64,000 nt of DNA from Nostoc sp. 'Peltigera membranacea cyanobiont' 210A (GCF_002246015.1 NZ_NOLJ01000012.1:69455-133454), one strand, 5' to 3'. Shown: positions 18,176 through 28,472, counted from the first letter of the stretch. Made by a program: numbers and translations. Notes: generated from the sequence alone by a model not told the origin.

Positions 18176-18281
18176 ATACCAATTTAATTAATGATTGCAA
18201 CAACATATCCTTGGGTAAAGACGCGATGAATCGCGTCTCTACAAATGGTCTATTTGTTGCATTCTTTTTTCAAATTGGTAT
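18176..18281. repeat. 106-bp MITE-like repeat with central hairpin
   Basis: ATACCAATTT (18176-18185) and AAATTGGTAT (18272-18281) bound a segment whose centre is GACGCGA-TGAA-TCGCGTC (18220-18237). Both modules are widespread Nostoc repeats. The flanking 17934-18420 region holds no gene; a GC hairpin at 18326-18345 lies past the end of rca. Confidence 0.65.
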
Positions 18282-18420
18282 AATTACCCAGAAATGGTAT
18301 GAGCTAATAGAAAATAAAGCTTTTTAAACCCGCGTGGGCGGGTTTAGTCTGTTTAGATGCAGTTTCTAAGCGTCGATTTAACTTCCGATTTTTAACTCCC
18401 GGATTCTGCTGCATCTGCCC

Positions 18421-19692
18421 CTAATTGTTTCCATTTGGACGCTGAATAATTGTCTCCACCACCCGCCGCTTGGCTTTAGGATCGATACCTACTAAGCGCA
18501 CATATTCACCGCTATATTCTGCCAGAGTTGATTCCAAATTTGAGATGGCATCAGACTCGGCATCGATGTGGCTATGAACACAAGTTTGCCAAGAACCTGT
18601 GCGGAAGCGGCGCTCATCTACGTGTTCAATACTAATTTTGTAACCTTGAGATAATAACTGTCTAATTTGAGCTTGTGTGTCTAGTGTCAAATGGGCACTT
18701 GATGCTTCCTGTTTCTGGAATTGATTAGTTTTTACTTCTTTGGTTGCGCCATTTGACGGCTGACTAATTGGTGTTACCACAGCAGGTGGTGCGGATTGAG
18801 AATTTCTACCTCGATTGAGTCGATTGTAATCATCAACCAAATGGGAACTTTCCACCCGTTTTTGTTCGCCAACCAGGAAGTTACCAGACTCGATTAAGTG
18901 AGACAGCCTGAAATCTGGCTTTTTAAACTCAGGTGGCCCTTGAGTGCTGTTAACCACATTCAAGGATATCTGCTCAAAACCTACTTTATGGATGTAGTTG
19001 CGGATTTGTTCGTCATAAATGCGCGATCGCAAAGCGCTAAAAAAGTCAATAGACTGATTGACAAAAGTATCAACTAGCTGTTCAACTTCTTTTTGTGACA
19101 ATCCATCTGGTTCAAAAATCCCCTTGACAATTCCTACCTTATCGTCTCTATCTGGTTCCCAGTAGAATTTCTCCATCCGTCCATCCCGAATTAACGGTGC
19201 ATAGAGAGTAGAAAAATCATTACCTGTGACAATAATCGGCACACGATGTAAAGGTGTGGAATCATAGCTTCCCGGCAACTGCACATCTGTGGGATTATCA
19301 GCAATATTCATCAGTGTGGCATTCACCAACTGCGTGTTTACAGTATATTGAGTGCCTTCATCAAAGCGTCCAGCACCGGCATCTAAATCGTTAATCATCA
19401 GTACACACATTTTGCCGCGTACTTTGATCAGTTCAGCTGTTTCCCGATAGCGCAACCGAATCAACCGCGCTGGATCTCCCGCATCTGGACTTTCTAATTC
19501 GCCGCCAGATACGTGAGTTACTTCGATACCCATTTTCTCGAAGACTAATTGACATTGAAATGTTTTACCTTCTCCTTTGCGTCCATGAATACCCAGGATC
19601 ACGGGAACTCGTACGCCAGGAAGCTTCAGGAAATTTTTGGTAATGTGGACAGCAAGTTTGTCCAAAAAGCGGGGAGCGATGTAGTAACCCAT
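18421..19692 (-). CDS. rca: Rubisco activase with C-terminal SSUL (RbcS-like) domain
   Basis: Cyanobacterial Rubisco activase, an AAA+ ATPase remodelling inhibited Rubisco, probably acting in the carboxysome. Residues 1-290 are the AAA+ core, with Walker A GIHGRKGEGKTFQ, Walker B CVLMINDLDAG and the conserved GRFDEGTQYTVNTQLVNATL. A linker of about 60 residues follows. Then comes one RbcS-like domain (about 335-420: IRQLLSQGYKISIEHVDERR, then GSWQTC), which recruits the enzyme to Rubisco. The length of 423 aa fits the filamentous cyanobacterial form. It is not next to rbcLXS here. Confidence 0.96.
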   Translation of the reverse strand: MGYYIAPRFLDKLAVHITKNFLKLPGVRVPVILGIHGRKGEGKTFQCQLVFEKMGIEVTHVSGGELESPDAGDPARLIRLRYRETAELIKVRGKMCVLMINDLDAGAGRFDEGTQYTVNTQLVNATLMNIADNPTDVQLPGSYDSTPLHRVPIIVTGNDFSTLYAPLIRDGRMEKFYWEPDRDDKVGIVKGIFEPDGLSQKEVEQLVDTFVNQSIDFFSALRSRIYDEQIRNYIHKVGFEQISLNVVNSTQGPPEFKKPDFRLSHLIESGNFLVGEQKRVESSHLVDDYNRLNRGRNSQSAPPAVVTPISQPSNGATKEVKTNQFQKQEASSAHLTLDTQAQIRQLLSQGYKISIEHVDERRFRTGSWQTCVHSHIDAESDAISNLESTLAEYSGEYVRLVGIDPKAKRRVVETIIQRPNGNN

Positions 19693-20025
19693 GAGTTTAT
19701 ACGATGAAAAATTAACACTTCTAAGGTTAATGTTAATTTTTTTTTGGGGATAGCGATCGCTTTTCTTTCAGACAAGCTTGTGCTTGTTAATTTGTTGGGT
19801 TGATTGTCTGCTGCCACAGTTGAACGCGCGCCCAAGCATGGAAGGAGTGAAAACTGCTGTTATTTGGTAGTGCCAAAAATTTGATTACAATATCAAATGA
19901 CTTTGATGAGCCATTTGTATAATTCCAGGATTACTTACATTAGCCTATTTTTGAGAACAGAGCGTGTTTTCAAACACGCTCTAGTATTGTATATCGCTAC
20001 AGTTAATGGAAATCGTTTGTATCTA
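19693..20025. other. Upstream region of rca
   Basis: Probable promoter region of rca. One HIP1 site and a short TAGCG module; no gene or clear operator. Confidence 0.4.
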
Positions 20026-20280
20026 CTACGTCTGATTAGCAAAAATTTCTTTTAAAGCAGATAACGCCTCTTCTGTTAATATATCTGGGTTGTTAGAATC
20101 GTTAATCACTTTAATACCGCGCTTTTCAAGAGCAGCAATAATTTCAGGGGTTAGTCGTGAAACAGGAGGCGTTACGCCACCGTATACACTTTTCAATTCT
20201 TCATCATCTGTTACTTCTTCAATAAACATAACTGGAGCTAGATTTAAAGCGACGTTATCTTTAATTTTGTTTTTAGTCAT
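20026..20280 (-). CDS. Putative double-glycine leader peptide (secreted peptide precursor)
   Basis: 84-aa small protein. The segment TDDEELKSVYGG matches the double-glycine leader pattern (E at -8, L at -7, V at -4, GG at -2/-1) cut by C39 peptidase-containing ABC exporters. The predicted mature part of about 49 residues (VTPPVSRLTPEIIAALEKRG onward) lacks Cys and is not an obvious lanthipeptide or lasso precursor. A good ribosome site, GAGGTGATTT, sits directly before the ATG. No exporter or modification enzyme is adjacent, so it would depend on genes elsewhere. It could instead be an ordinary small regulator. Confidence 0.6.
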   Translation of the reverse strand: MTKNKIKDNVALNLAPVMFIEEVTDDEELKSVYGGVTPPVSRLTPEIIAALEKRGIKVINDSNNPDILTEEALSALKEIFANQT

Positions 20281-20665
20281 AAATCACCTCAATTACGCCT
20301 TTATAACTAATCATTGAATATGTACTTAATGTATCACCTAGAAAAAGGAGAAATCAAGGTTTTATACAAAACATCCTAGTTTTATGACTAATTTTGCTAC
20401 TTTTTTGATTAATCCAATTAGACAAGGGCTGAGGACGCGATCGCACTTCCTGGCAGCTTGCCAGTTGGAAAATGTTTAGCCCACTGCTGACGATGGCTTT
20501 TGGTGTGACAGCAGAATCGATTGTAAAAAACTTGAGAGTGTAGTCTCAACGTTACAATTGGCCCAATACTTTATTTGCACTGGTTGTGGTTTAACATCAC
20601 TTTTGATTTAATTTTACTTCTGTAATGCTGATGGATACTTATAATATGGGAATTAAAATTTAACT
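20281..20665. other. Divergent intergenic region
   Basis: Promoter region shared by the peptide gene and trmFO. Contains one GCGATCGC. No gene seen. Confidence 0.4.
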
Positions 20666-21982
20666 ATGGAAACACAACCGATACAAGTAATTGGAGGTGG
20701 ACTAGCTGGGACAGAAGCAGCTTGGCAAATAGCGCAAGCTGGAGTGCCAGTAATTCTGCATGAAATGCGTCCAAAGCGATTTAGTCCGGCTCATCATACA
20801 GAACATTTAGCAGAATTAGTGTGTAGTAATTCCTTTGGGGCAATGGCAAGCGATCGCGCGGCGGGATTATTGCACGAAGAGTTACGCCAACTCGGTTCGA
20901 TTGTCATCTCGAAAGCTGATGAACACGCCGTTCCGGCTGGTGGGGCGCTAGCTGTAGACAGGGGACAATTTGGCCAAGATTTAACTGAAACTTTAGCGAG
21001 TCATCCTTTAGTTGAATTTCGCCGGGGTGAAGTGTCTGCAATTCCTGAAGGGATTGTGGTTTTAGCAACCGGGCCTTTAACTAGTCCCGATCTAGCAGAA
21101 GATTTGCAACGCTTTACAGGGATGGAATACCTCAGCTTTTTTGATGCAGCGAGTCCGATTATCGTGGGAGAATCGATTAATCGTGACATTGCTTTTATGG
21201 CATCACGTTATGACAAAGGTGAAGCCGCTTATCTCAACTGCCCAATGAATAAAGAGCAGTACTTGCACTTTCGGGAAGAACTCTGTAAAGCTGAACAAAC
21301 AGAACTCAAGGGTTTTGAACGAGAAACGGCGAAATTTTTTGAAGCTTGCTTACCCATAGAAGAACTAGCCCAGCGCGGAGAAGATACCATGCGCTACGGC
21401 CCCCTGAAGCCAGTGGGATTGTCAGATACTCGCACAGGGGAACGTCCTTATGCTGTGGTGCAGTTACGACAAGAAGATAAAGCTGGTCAGCTGTGGAACA
21501 TGGTAGGATTTCAAACAAATCTGCGTTGGGGTGAGCAAAAGCGAATCTTTCAATTAATTCCCAGTTTGGAAAAAGCAGAGTTTGTCAGGCTGGGAGTAAT
21601 GCACCGCAACACTTTTATTAATGCTCCCCAGTTAATGCATCCTACCTTGCAATTTAAAGAGCGTCCGACATTATTAGCCGCAGGACAATTGATTGGTACT
21701 GAAGGTTATACTGCTGCGGCTGCGGGTGGTTGCTTGGCGGGAATTAATGCAGCGCGATTAGCTTTGGGTAAAGAAGCTTTGGTTTTACCACCAACAACAA
21801 TGATGGGTGCATTATTAGAATTTATTAGTTCCGCTTCGCCGAAGCATTTCCAACCAATGCCGCCTAACTTTGGGATTTTTCCCGATTTAGGAATGAAAAT
21901 AAAAAGTAAACCAGAGCGTTATGGACGTTACCGCGATCGCTCTTTAACTGATTTGGCAAACTGGAAAGCTAATCATAATTAA
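20666..21982 (+). CDS. trmFO: Methylenetetrahydrofolate-tRNA (uracil-5-)-methyltransferase TrmFO
   Basis: FAD- and folate-dependent enzyme making m5U54 in the T-loop of tRNAs. The dinucleotide-binding start is [19 protein letters not shown], followed by the family stretch [20 protein letters not shown] with the catalytic Cys region [20 protein letters not shown]. Further TrmFO motifs are [22 protein letters not shown] and [20 protein letters not shown]. Full length (438 aa). Confidence 0.97.
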   Translation: METQPIQVIGGGLAGTEAAWQIAQAGVPVILHEMRPKRFSPAHHTEHLAELVCSNSFGAMASDRAAGLLHEELRQLGSIVISKADEHAVPAGGALAVDRGQFGQDLTETLASHPLVEFRRGEVSAIPEGIVVLATGPLTSPDLAEDLQRFTGMEYLSFFDAASPIIVGESINRDIAFMASRYDKGEAAYLNCPMNKEQYLHFREELCKAEQTELKGFERETAKFFEACLPIEELAQRGEDTMRYGPLKPVGLSDTRTGERPYAVVQLRQEDKAGQLWNMVGFQTNLRWGEQKRIFQLIPSLEKAEFVRLGVMHRNTFINAPQLMHPTLQFKERPTLLAAGQLIGTEGYTAAAAGGCLAGINAARLALGKEALVLPPTTMMGALLEFISSASPKHFQPMPPNFGIFPDLGMKIKSKPERYGRYRDRSLTDLANWKANHN

Positions 21983-22054
21983 TGGGAATGGGGCATTGAG
22001 ATTTCCCCATTACCCCTTATCCCCAGAGGGGGCCCCACCTTCTCCACTCCCTAT

Positions 22055-22699
22055 CTATACCTTCAGTACCCAGGCTTCACGATTCTCAGAGCTAACAAAA
22101 GACGCTGGTACGATTTCAAGATTTACTCCAAGTGCTTTGAAAGTGGCACGAATAGCCGCAGCATGGGCAGCCTCAGTAGAACCGATACTTGCCCCGACAG
22201 TAATCAATTTTGGAGTTTTCAACTTAGCAATTTCCTGGGTATAGGCGATCGCCGCATCAGTCTCCAAAGCTAAAGCCAGCTTGGCAATATTCACATCGCT
22301 ATCCAAGTTCCCCTCACCCCTTTTGATGTAAGATGAAAGATCATAGCTAGACTTTGTTTTTACTGGAGTTCCCTCCAAACTGGTGATCGTAGCTGCTAAA
22401 GCATCTCGATGCTTTTTATGATCAGCTTGGTTGCGGAGCGCCAAAGCTAAGACAGCTTTACCAACTTCAGTATTAGTTAGTTTGCCAGCAGCAGCACCAT
22501 AAGCCCAAATTGCCTGATGTTCGTAATAAAGAGCATTATTCAGAATTTTTACATCGTTTCGCCCAGCAATTGTTGTCCGAGCATCAACTTTTTGGGCAAT
22601 GAGCGGCAAACCTAACACAGTCGCTATGCCACCAACTGCTCCACTCACTATTACCCCACGGCGGGAGGATTTTTTGCTGAAAGGGTTTTGATAGTCCAT
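22055..22699 (-). CDS. Exported ferritin-like domain protein
   Basis: 214-aa protein with an N-terminal export signal containing twin Arg (SSRRGVIVSGAVGG) and a hydrophobic core, probably Tat-type. The mature part is a four-helix ferritin-like domain. Its likely metal ligands are in YYEHQAIWAY, NQADHKKHRDAL, LETDAAIAYTQEI and STEAAHAAAIR. Role is probably metal or oxidative chemistry in the periplasm. It converges with trmFO; a 7-bp AATGGGG/CCCCATT hairpin at 21987-22011 lies between them. Confidence 0.85.
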   Translation of the reverse strand: MDYQNPFSKKSSRRGVIVSGAVGGIATVLGLPLIAQKVDARTTIAGRNDVKILNNALYYEHQAIWAYGAAAGKLTNTEVGKAVLALALRNQADHKKHRDALAATITSLEGTPVKTKSSYDLSSYIKRGEGNLDSDVNIAKLALALETDAAIAYTQEIAKLKTPKLITVGASIGSTEAAHAAAIRATFKALGVNLEIVPASFVSSENREAWVLKV

Positions 22700-23025
22700 A
22701 AGTTAGTGTCTCCTAAAGAAATTACGGTTTTTTTGATGCGGATATGAAAATGAGGGAATAGCCAGGGCATGAATAACCTTGGCTGCAAGTATTACCTTTG
22801 GAAAAAGAATAATTTTGCCCAACGAATAGTTCTAATGTGTCTTGACTAGATGTTCACTTTCCAAGTCAATGACTGCTCATTTGTAACTTATTTTGGTAAT
22901 GGTGTCAGCAATTACACTAAATATGGATAAATACTATTTTTGTATTTTTAACGAAACGCAATATAGTCAGGCATTTAGTCAGATTATTCGCTTTTCTTTG
23001 AATAGCGAACAAAAGTAACTTTGTA
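22700..23025. other. Intergenic region, nothing recognised
   Basis: AT-rich upstream region of the ferritin-like gene. No gene, RNA or repeat supported. Confidence 0.4.
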
Positions 23026-23334
23026 TTATTTATGATCGTTTAATTTACTTATATTAATAGTGACTAATCCGTGTATGCCTAGCGCTGTAATTACACCTCC
23101 CAGCAATCCCCAGGTACCATCGGCAAATACGTTGATGCGATGAATGTAGGTGCGATGATAGGCATACTCTAACTGTCTATCATTTACTTTTCCAACCTCT
23201 ACCAGTTTTTCCACATACTTTTCAGCTTTAATCAGTGCTGCATAATCGAGATTAAACCAATACAACGATACTCCCACCACAGCCAAACCTGGCAAAACCA
23301 AGGTAATTAAGAGAATTGCTATACGTGCGTTCAT
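23026..23334 (-). CDS. Small two-pass membrane protein
   Basis: 102-aa hypothetical protein. ATG 23334 is preceded by GGTGAGGTGT and is preferred over the GTG at 23343. Hydrophobic helices lie at residues 5-27 and 72-92, with a basic/acidic loop between. Function unknown. Confidence 0.65.
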   Translation of the reverse strand: MNARIAILLITLVLPGLAVVGVSLYWFNLDYAALIKAEKYVEKLVEVGKVNDRQLEYAYHRTYIHRINVFADGTWGLLGGVITALGIHGLVTINISKLNDHK

Positions 23335-23493
23335 ACACCTCACCCGCTGACATACCTGCTCAATGCTGACATAGCTGGAATCCTTGTGTTACAACTTGGC
23401 ATACCAATTTAATAATGTGTTGGCATGGGTGAACTAGATTTTGGGAATAATCCTCATAGTGTTTGAAAGTATCGTTTTGATTAGGTTCGCACT

Positions 23494-24681
23494 ATGAGAG
23501 GGCGATTTCTAGAAAAAAAGCAGATTTATTGCTGTTTATCTATTGCATTTTGCTGTATTTTGTGGATTTGTTTGGCATTAATTCCAGCCGATGCAACGTC
23601 TACAGGGTCTATTGATACTCTGCGACAACAGCAGCAACAAATGAACCAGCAGCGTCAGGGTGTAGTTGGAGAGCGCGATCGCTTAAATAATCTCCAACAA
23701 GAGGCGCAAAAACACCTCACTGGTTTAAAGCAAAATCTGCAAACGACAGATAGCTATCTTCTAGAGAGCGAATCACGATTACAACTTGCTACCCAATACC
23801 TCCAGCAGTTAGAAACTGATTTAGATGTGGCAGAACGTTCATATCAGGAGCGGCAAATCGCAACAGTAGCACGATTGCGTTATCTTCAGCGATCGCCTGC
23901 TTTTGCGGGATGGGCAGTTTTGCTCGAAAGTGAAAATATCAGCGACTTTTTCAGCCGTCGTCATCAGTTGAAGTTAGTGTTTCAAGCAGATCAGAAAATT
24001 TTGGTAAAACTCAACACCCAAGCAAACTCAATTGATAAACAAAAAACGGAAGTAGAACAGCAAAAAAACGAAATCGGCTTAATTCGCGAACAACTATTAG
24101 CACAAAAAGCCGATTATCAAACCCAGGCACAATCACAATCAGAATTGATTCAACGCCTGAATAGCGATCGCTTTGCCTTAGAAGCCGCGCAAAATCAGCT
24201 AGAAAGAGAATCTAAAAATCTGGAAGTCTTGATTCAACAAAAGGTAGCAGAAGCCCAAGCAAAAACCAACAGCCGAACAGGTATCATCATTCGGGGAACT
24301 GGTGTAATGGCATATCCTAGCGATGCTTCTACTAGCAGTCCCTTCGGCTGGCGGGTACACCCAATTCTTGGCTATCGTCGCTTTCATGCCGGGTTAGATT
24401 TTGCCGCCAGCTATGGTAGTAAAATACGAGCTGCGGATTCGGGAAGAGTCATTTTTGCTGGGTGGTATGGTGGCTATGGCAGAGCGGTAATTATCGATCA
24501 CGGTAATGGCATGACTACACTCTACGGTCATACCAGCGAGTTGTATGTTTCTGAGGGACAAGCAGTTGAACGCGGACAAGCGATCGCTGCTGTCGGTTCT
24601 ACAGGTTTCTCAACTGGCCCTCACCTCCACTTTGAAGTTCGTCGGAATGGTACGCCTGTAGACCCAGCTAATTATCTTTAA
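23494..24681 (+). CDS. M23 family peptidase with coiled coil (EnvC/NlpD-like)
   Basis: Exported murein hydrolase or hydrolase activator. Residues 8-30 form an N-terminal signal/anchor, and residues 38-260 are a long Gln-rich coiled coil as in EnvC. The LytM/M23 domain occupies about 280-395. Zinc ligands are visible: H and D in RFHAGLDFAA, H in TLYGHTSE and the HLHFEV motif. All are present, so it could be an active endopeptidase. It acts in the periplasm during cell separation or envelope remodelling. It lies 45 bases upstream of tRNA-Arg. Confidence 0.92.
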   Translation: MRGRFLEKKQIYCCLSIAFCCILWICLALIPADATSTGSIDTLRQQQQQMNQQRQGVVGERDRLNNLQQEAQKHLTGLKQNLQTTDSYLLESESRLQLATQYLQQLETDLDVAERSYQERQIATVARLRYLQRSPAFAGWAVLLESENISDFFSRRHQLKLVFQADQKILVKLNTQANSIDKQKTEVEQQKNEIGLIREQLLAQKADYQTQAQSQSELIQRLNSDRFALEAAQNQLERESKNLEVLIQQKVAEAQAKTNSRTGIIIRGTGVMAYPSDASTSSPFGWRVHPILGYRRFHAGLDFAASYGSKIRAADSGRVIFAGWYGGYGRAVIIDHGNGMTTLYGHTSELYVSEGQAVERGQAIAAVGSTGFSTGPHLHFEVRRNGTPVDPANYL

Positions 24682-24725
24682 AGCTGCGAATCTTATCACA
24701 GACGTGCTATAATATGGAAGATTAA

Positions 24726-24798
24726 GGGCGCGTAGCTCAGTGGATAGAGCAACAGATTCCGGTTCTGTGGGTCGGGGGTTCAAATCCCTCCGCGCTCG
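24726..24798 (+). tRNA. tRNA-Arg (anticodon CCG)
   Basis: Full cloverleaf: acceptor GGGCGCG/CGCGCTC, D-arm GCTC...GAGC, anticodon stem ACAGA/TCTGT with loop TTCCGGT, and T-arm GGGGG TTCAAAT CCCTC. No CCA is encoded. Reads CGG codons. The 3' half from base 24753 is repeated at 28473, marking it as an integration target. Confidence 0.97.
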
Positions 24799-24922
24799 TT
24801 ACCTTTAGAAGACTAACCACAAAATCGAGAGGTCATTTTCTCTCAGTTTTCTCTCACGGGATAAAACCAATCTACCCTATCAGACAGAATTGCAACGGAT
24901 AGATGGAATACATAAAAATTAT
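24753..24922 (+). repeat. Left copy of tRNA-spanning direct repeat (att site)
   Basis: Starts inside the tRNA anticodon stem. The first 55 bases match 28473-28527 exactly; the match then continues with scattered differences to about 24922. The exact part is the likely attachment core of an island in the tRNA-Arg gene. Confidence 0.8.
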
Positions 24923-25335
24923 AGGTTAGACTTGGTAATATAATTTTTGCTTATAATTAATTTATAAAACCTGTCTCTGATAATTCCTAAGAACTTGCTA
25001 GAAAATATTTAATATAATTTATACCAAACTGGACTTTTTTTAAATTTTGTGGGTCAGGTTGATTTTATAGTGGTGCTGTCTCTGCGTTAGAGTGCTATCA
25101 CCTATATTTATAGGTATGTACTTTAGTGTGCAAAAAGTTGCATACCTTAGATACTTGAGTATATTTTCATCGAACTTTTTATGCTTGCTAGGGAATCTAA
25201 AGGAAACGGGACTCCTAATTAATAAGAAGGCATAACTGTTAGAAAATGTCTAATTTCTACTTTCCATGCGTTATTTAACGACTGCAACTGGGAAAAATAA
25301 GATATAAGACATTTACTACCTAGAAAGAAGGTGTT
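24923..25335. other. AT-rich upstream region of the GUN4-domain gene
   Basis: Very AT-rich, with no gene supported. A ribosome site, GAAGG, precedes ATG 25336. Confidence 0.4.
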
Positions 25336-27870
25336 ATGGCACAACCAAAACCTAATATACTGCAACTTGCTAAACAAGGCAATCCAAAAGCTATTGCGAC
25401 TATAATAAACAGACAACTAGAGCCTAAAGGTATCATTGCTCAAGTTGATTTAAAAGATAACTGCTTACAAATTCTTATAGAAGCAATTCAATTGCCGCCA
25501 CAACACATTATAGTTGAATACTTCCGTAAGTCTTTCACAAACTTGGGTGCTACTGCAATCAAAAGTATTAAAGTTTATGGAAAACGACCGGGAGAAGTAT
25601 TTTTTGATTGGCATGAATTGTTTGATTTAGTAGAAGCACCAGGACAAGAACTATTTAAAATGGCTAAGTCTGGTGATATTCAATCAATAACTATTGTGAT
25701 AAATCAGTGCTTAAAAAAGCAAGGCATTATAGCAAAAGTAAATTTAAAAGATAGTTGCTTGCGAGTAATGCTGGAAGCACAAGAAGCTATAAATCAAGAA
25801 TTAATAGTCCCAATACTAATTAATCAATTGGAAAACTTAACCATCGAATCTATTAATAAATTAATAGTATATAGCAAACAAACTAATGAAGATTTTCCAG
25901 TATGGCATCAAGAAATTAACTATAATTTACTAACTAATAACTCAGAAAAAATAGTAGAATCTTTAGCTTTAGTCTCAATTAACGAGACTGAAGCTAAAGA
26001 TATCATAAACGTAAGCCTCAGTCAAATTGAAAATATAGATTCTGTCAAGTTATCAAACTATCTATATTATGAATTTCTACAAAATAGAATATATGAACCT
26101 CTATCAGTTAGGTTCAAAGCTGAAGAAGAAGAAAATAAAATTCATGGGATAGTGAATGCGTTTAATATTTCTACTCTACAAGAAGATATCAAGCTGTCCA
26201 TAAGGCAAATAGAAAAGCAAATTGTAAGAACATTAGAAGATAAGTTTTGTATCACTTTAGATATAAACCAAGTAGAAAGAATATTTTATGATATTTCAAA
26301 TTATAGGTTTTCTAATCTAAAAAATGCAATTAAACAGATGGAAACAGCTATACAGGAAGTTTTAAATTTTAATTTTCCTGAAGAAATAAACGAGTTAAAA
26401 GCCTTCTTTAAAGGAGCCGTAGAAGGAGCCGTAGATGGTCTTACAGGAAGAATTAAATTTACAGAAGTAATTGTAGGGGGCGTAATTGGTAATCTTATTA
26501 TACCAGGATTAGGGGGTGTAATTGGTGGTGCTGTTGGAGGGTGGTTTGCTGGTAATAAGGAACAAAAGAGAATGGAGGAAATTATTAACAAATATGATAT
26601 AGCAAAAACAAAACTAAATGAGGAATTCAAAATTCTATTCCAAAATTGTTATGAGGATATTTCTAAGTTAATTAATAGTTTATATAAAATAAATCTTATT
26701 AAATATCAATATTTTATACAAGCAGAAGAACTTAATAGACAAGGAATAGAGAGTAAAAATATTAAAAATCTTATAGAAGCTATTCATTGTTACGATAAAG
26801 CTGTCAGCTTAAATCCCCATTATTACGGAGCTTGGTGCAATAAAGGTTGGGCTTTAGTGTTATTAGGTAAGTATGAAGAAGCAATTCATGCCTTTGATGA
26901 ATCTCTTAAAATTAATAGTGAACTTATTATGCCTTTGGAAAGTAAAATAATGCTTCTAGGATATCGTCTAGAACAACATGAGACTGTACTTTTACTATGT
27001 AATAATGCTATTTCTAAAGGTTATAACACTTTTAATATCTTGTCTGCAAAAAGCTTTTCTCTTTATAAATTAGAAAGATACCAAGAAGCAATTGAAATTT
27101 GTGATATAGCTATATCAATCTATTCTTCTAGTCTTGAAATATATCAGTTTTTTATACAGAAAGCTACCTGTATGATATGGATGGAAGATTCAGAACTTGC
27201 TCTAGAAAATCTAAAAGAAGCTATAACATTAAATCCAGAAAAGTCCCAAGAAATAATAAAAGTTAGTCCGAGCTTTGAGAACCTAAAAAATGATGGAAGA
27301 TTTATAGCATTCATGGAATCATCTGTGGGTGTAGATTATAGTAATTTGAAGAAACTATTAGCAGAAAATAAATGGAAAGAAGCTGATATAGAAACAGCAA
27401 AACTCATGTGTTTGGCAGTTACTAATCATGATAAAAGACTTAATATAATCGTGAAGGATGCTAGAGCATATACAGAGTTGAATAACGAACGAATTGTTAA
27501 AATACCAGCTATAGATTTAAATACAATTGATAAGCTTTGGCTAAATTGCAGTAAAGGAAAATTTGGATTCTCTGTACAAAAGGAAATTTATCAAAATTTA
27601 GGTGGAACTAAAGAATTTAATGGTGAAATACGAGATAAATTTGGAGTATCAGTAGGATGGAGAACCCGTAATAATAATGGTAACTACTTCTGGCGTAATT
27701 CAGATGATTGTCATTATTATATTGGCATTGACATTGCACTAAGAGGACATCTTCCTAGTTGTCTGTGGGCAGGTATTAATGATGTCTGGTTTGAAAATAG
27801 AAGAGACAGATTGATTACTTTTTTTTACCATTTGGAAGCTTGTGGTATTGGCAATATTTCAAAACAGTAA
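25336..27870 (+). CDS. GUN4-domain protein with repeat, glycine-zipper and TPR regions
   Basis: 844-aa multidomain protein. Residues 8-90 and 105-190 are two copies of a cyanobacterial repeat (LAKQGNPKAIATIINRQL and MAKSGDIQSITIVINQCL). Residues about 385-410 are a glycine-zipper hydrophobic hairpin (IIPGLGGVIGGAVGGWF) that could insert in membranes. Residues 465-640 hold TPR-like repeats (NPHYYGAWCNKGWALVLLG). Residues 665-840 are a GUN4 domain (DYSNLKKLLAENKWKEAD, FGFSVQKEIY, WAGINDVWFENRRDRL). GUN4 is known to bind porphyrins in Mg-chelatase regulation; stand-alone GUN4 modules in large cyanobacterial proteins have unknown roles. It is the only intact gene in the tRNA-Arg island and is much more AT-rich than its surroundings. 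A defence or stress-effector role is inference. Confidence 0.8.
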   Translation: MAQPKPNILQLAKQGNPKAIATIINRQLEPKGIIAQVDLKDNCLQILIEAIQLPPQHIIVEYFRKSFTNLGATAIKSIKVYGKRPGEVFFDWHELFDLVEAPGQELFKMAKSGDIQSITIVINQCLKKQGIIAKVNLKDSCLRVMLEAQEAINQELIVPILINQLENLTIESINKLIVYSKQTNEDFPVWHQEINYNLLTNNSEKIVESLALVSINETEAKDIINVSLSQIENIDSVKLSNYLYYEFLQNRIYEPLSVRFKAEEEENKIHGIVNAFNISTLQEDIKLSIRQIEKQIVRTLEDKFCITLDINQVERIFYDISNYRFSNLKNAIKQMETAIQEVLNFNFPEEINELKAFFKGAVEGAVDGLTGRIKFTEVIVGGVIGNLIIPGLGGVIGGAVGGWFAGNKEQKRMEEIINKYDIAKTKLNEEFKILFQNCYEDISKLINSLYKINLIKYQYFIQAEELNRQGIESKNIKNLIEAIHCYDKAVSLNPHYYGAWCNKGWALVLLGKYEEAIHAFDESLKINSELIMPLESKIMLLGYRLEQHETVLLLCNNAISKGYNTFNILSAKSFSLYKLERYQEAIEICDIAISIYSSSLEIYQFFIQKATCMIWMEDSELALENLKEAITLNPEKSQEIIKVSPSFENLKNDGRFIAFMESSVGVDYSNLKKLLAENKWKEADIETAKLMCLAVTNHDKRLNIIVKDARAYTELNNERIVKIPAIDLNTIDKLWLNCSKGKFGFSVQKEIYQNLGGTKEFNGEIRDKFGVSVGWRTRNNNGNYFWRNSDDCHYYIGIDIALRGHLPSCLWAGINDVWFENRRDRLITFFYHLEACGIGNISKQ

Positions 27871-28022
27871 TTATTCTCTAGGTTTCTCAACTTACTCAAC
27901 ACACCTTATGAGCAAAATTGTTCATAACTGTAGTAATCGCCAAAAATCGAATCGAGCTGCTATGGATAATAACTATATGCTGACTATTCTTGCTGCTTGC
28001 TTATCCCAATATGATGATATCT

Positions 28023-28406
28023 CTAAACCCGCTTGTCAATAGCGTTTGAGATGCGCTTACCCTGATTCTTGACTTGGTTTTTTTCTAATATGTGTTCATC
28101 ATACCAAGCTAAAAACTCTGTCTCACTGCTAAACTTCCCTAATGCTTCACTAACTTGTTTAGCTTTTCTGAGTGCGTTAGCTATCCCATCCATCGTAAAA
28201 GCACAGTTACACGCTTTAGCAACACGCTTATCACCGAGTTTGAATTGTAGGAGGATATAAGTACCACTAGCTTTACTGTCTTTTTTGAGTCCTATTCCTT
28301 TAGGTGTTTGGTTTTGCGCTTCCTTAAAGAAGTCTAGCAAACGTTCATAACCTATGAGATGATTGGCTATATCGCTTGGTGTGACTTGCTTCTGATTTTC
28401 TCTCAT
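28023..28406 (-). pseudogene. Tyrosine integrase N-terminal fragment
   Basis: 127-aa frame resembling the arm-binding and linker part of cyanobacterial phage-type integrases (GTYILLQFKLGDKRVAKACN, then SSETEFLAWYDEHI). It ends before any catalytic domain. Its start faces the right att repeat at 28473, the usual place for an integrase. I read it as a truncated, inactive integrase. A small directionality factor is less likely. Confidence 0.55.
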
Positions 28407-28472
28407 CTTTCTCTCAACTTGCCTAGTGAAGTCAGAGAAAACTGAGAAAATGCTAGTTATATCGTTCTTAAC

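Noticed and set aside
18326-18345. AAACCCGC/GCGGGTTT hairpin as an rca terminator
   Set aside because: On the minus strand it is followed by A residues, not T, so intrinsic termination of rca there is not supported.
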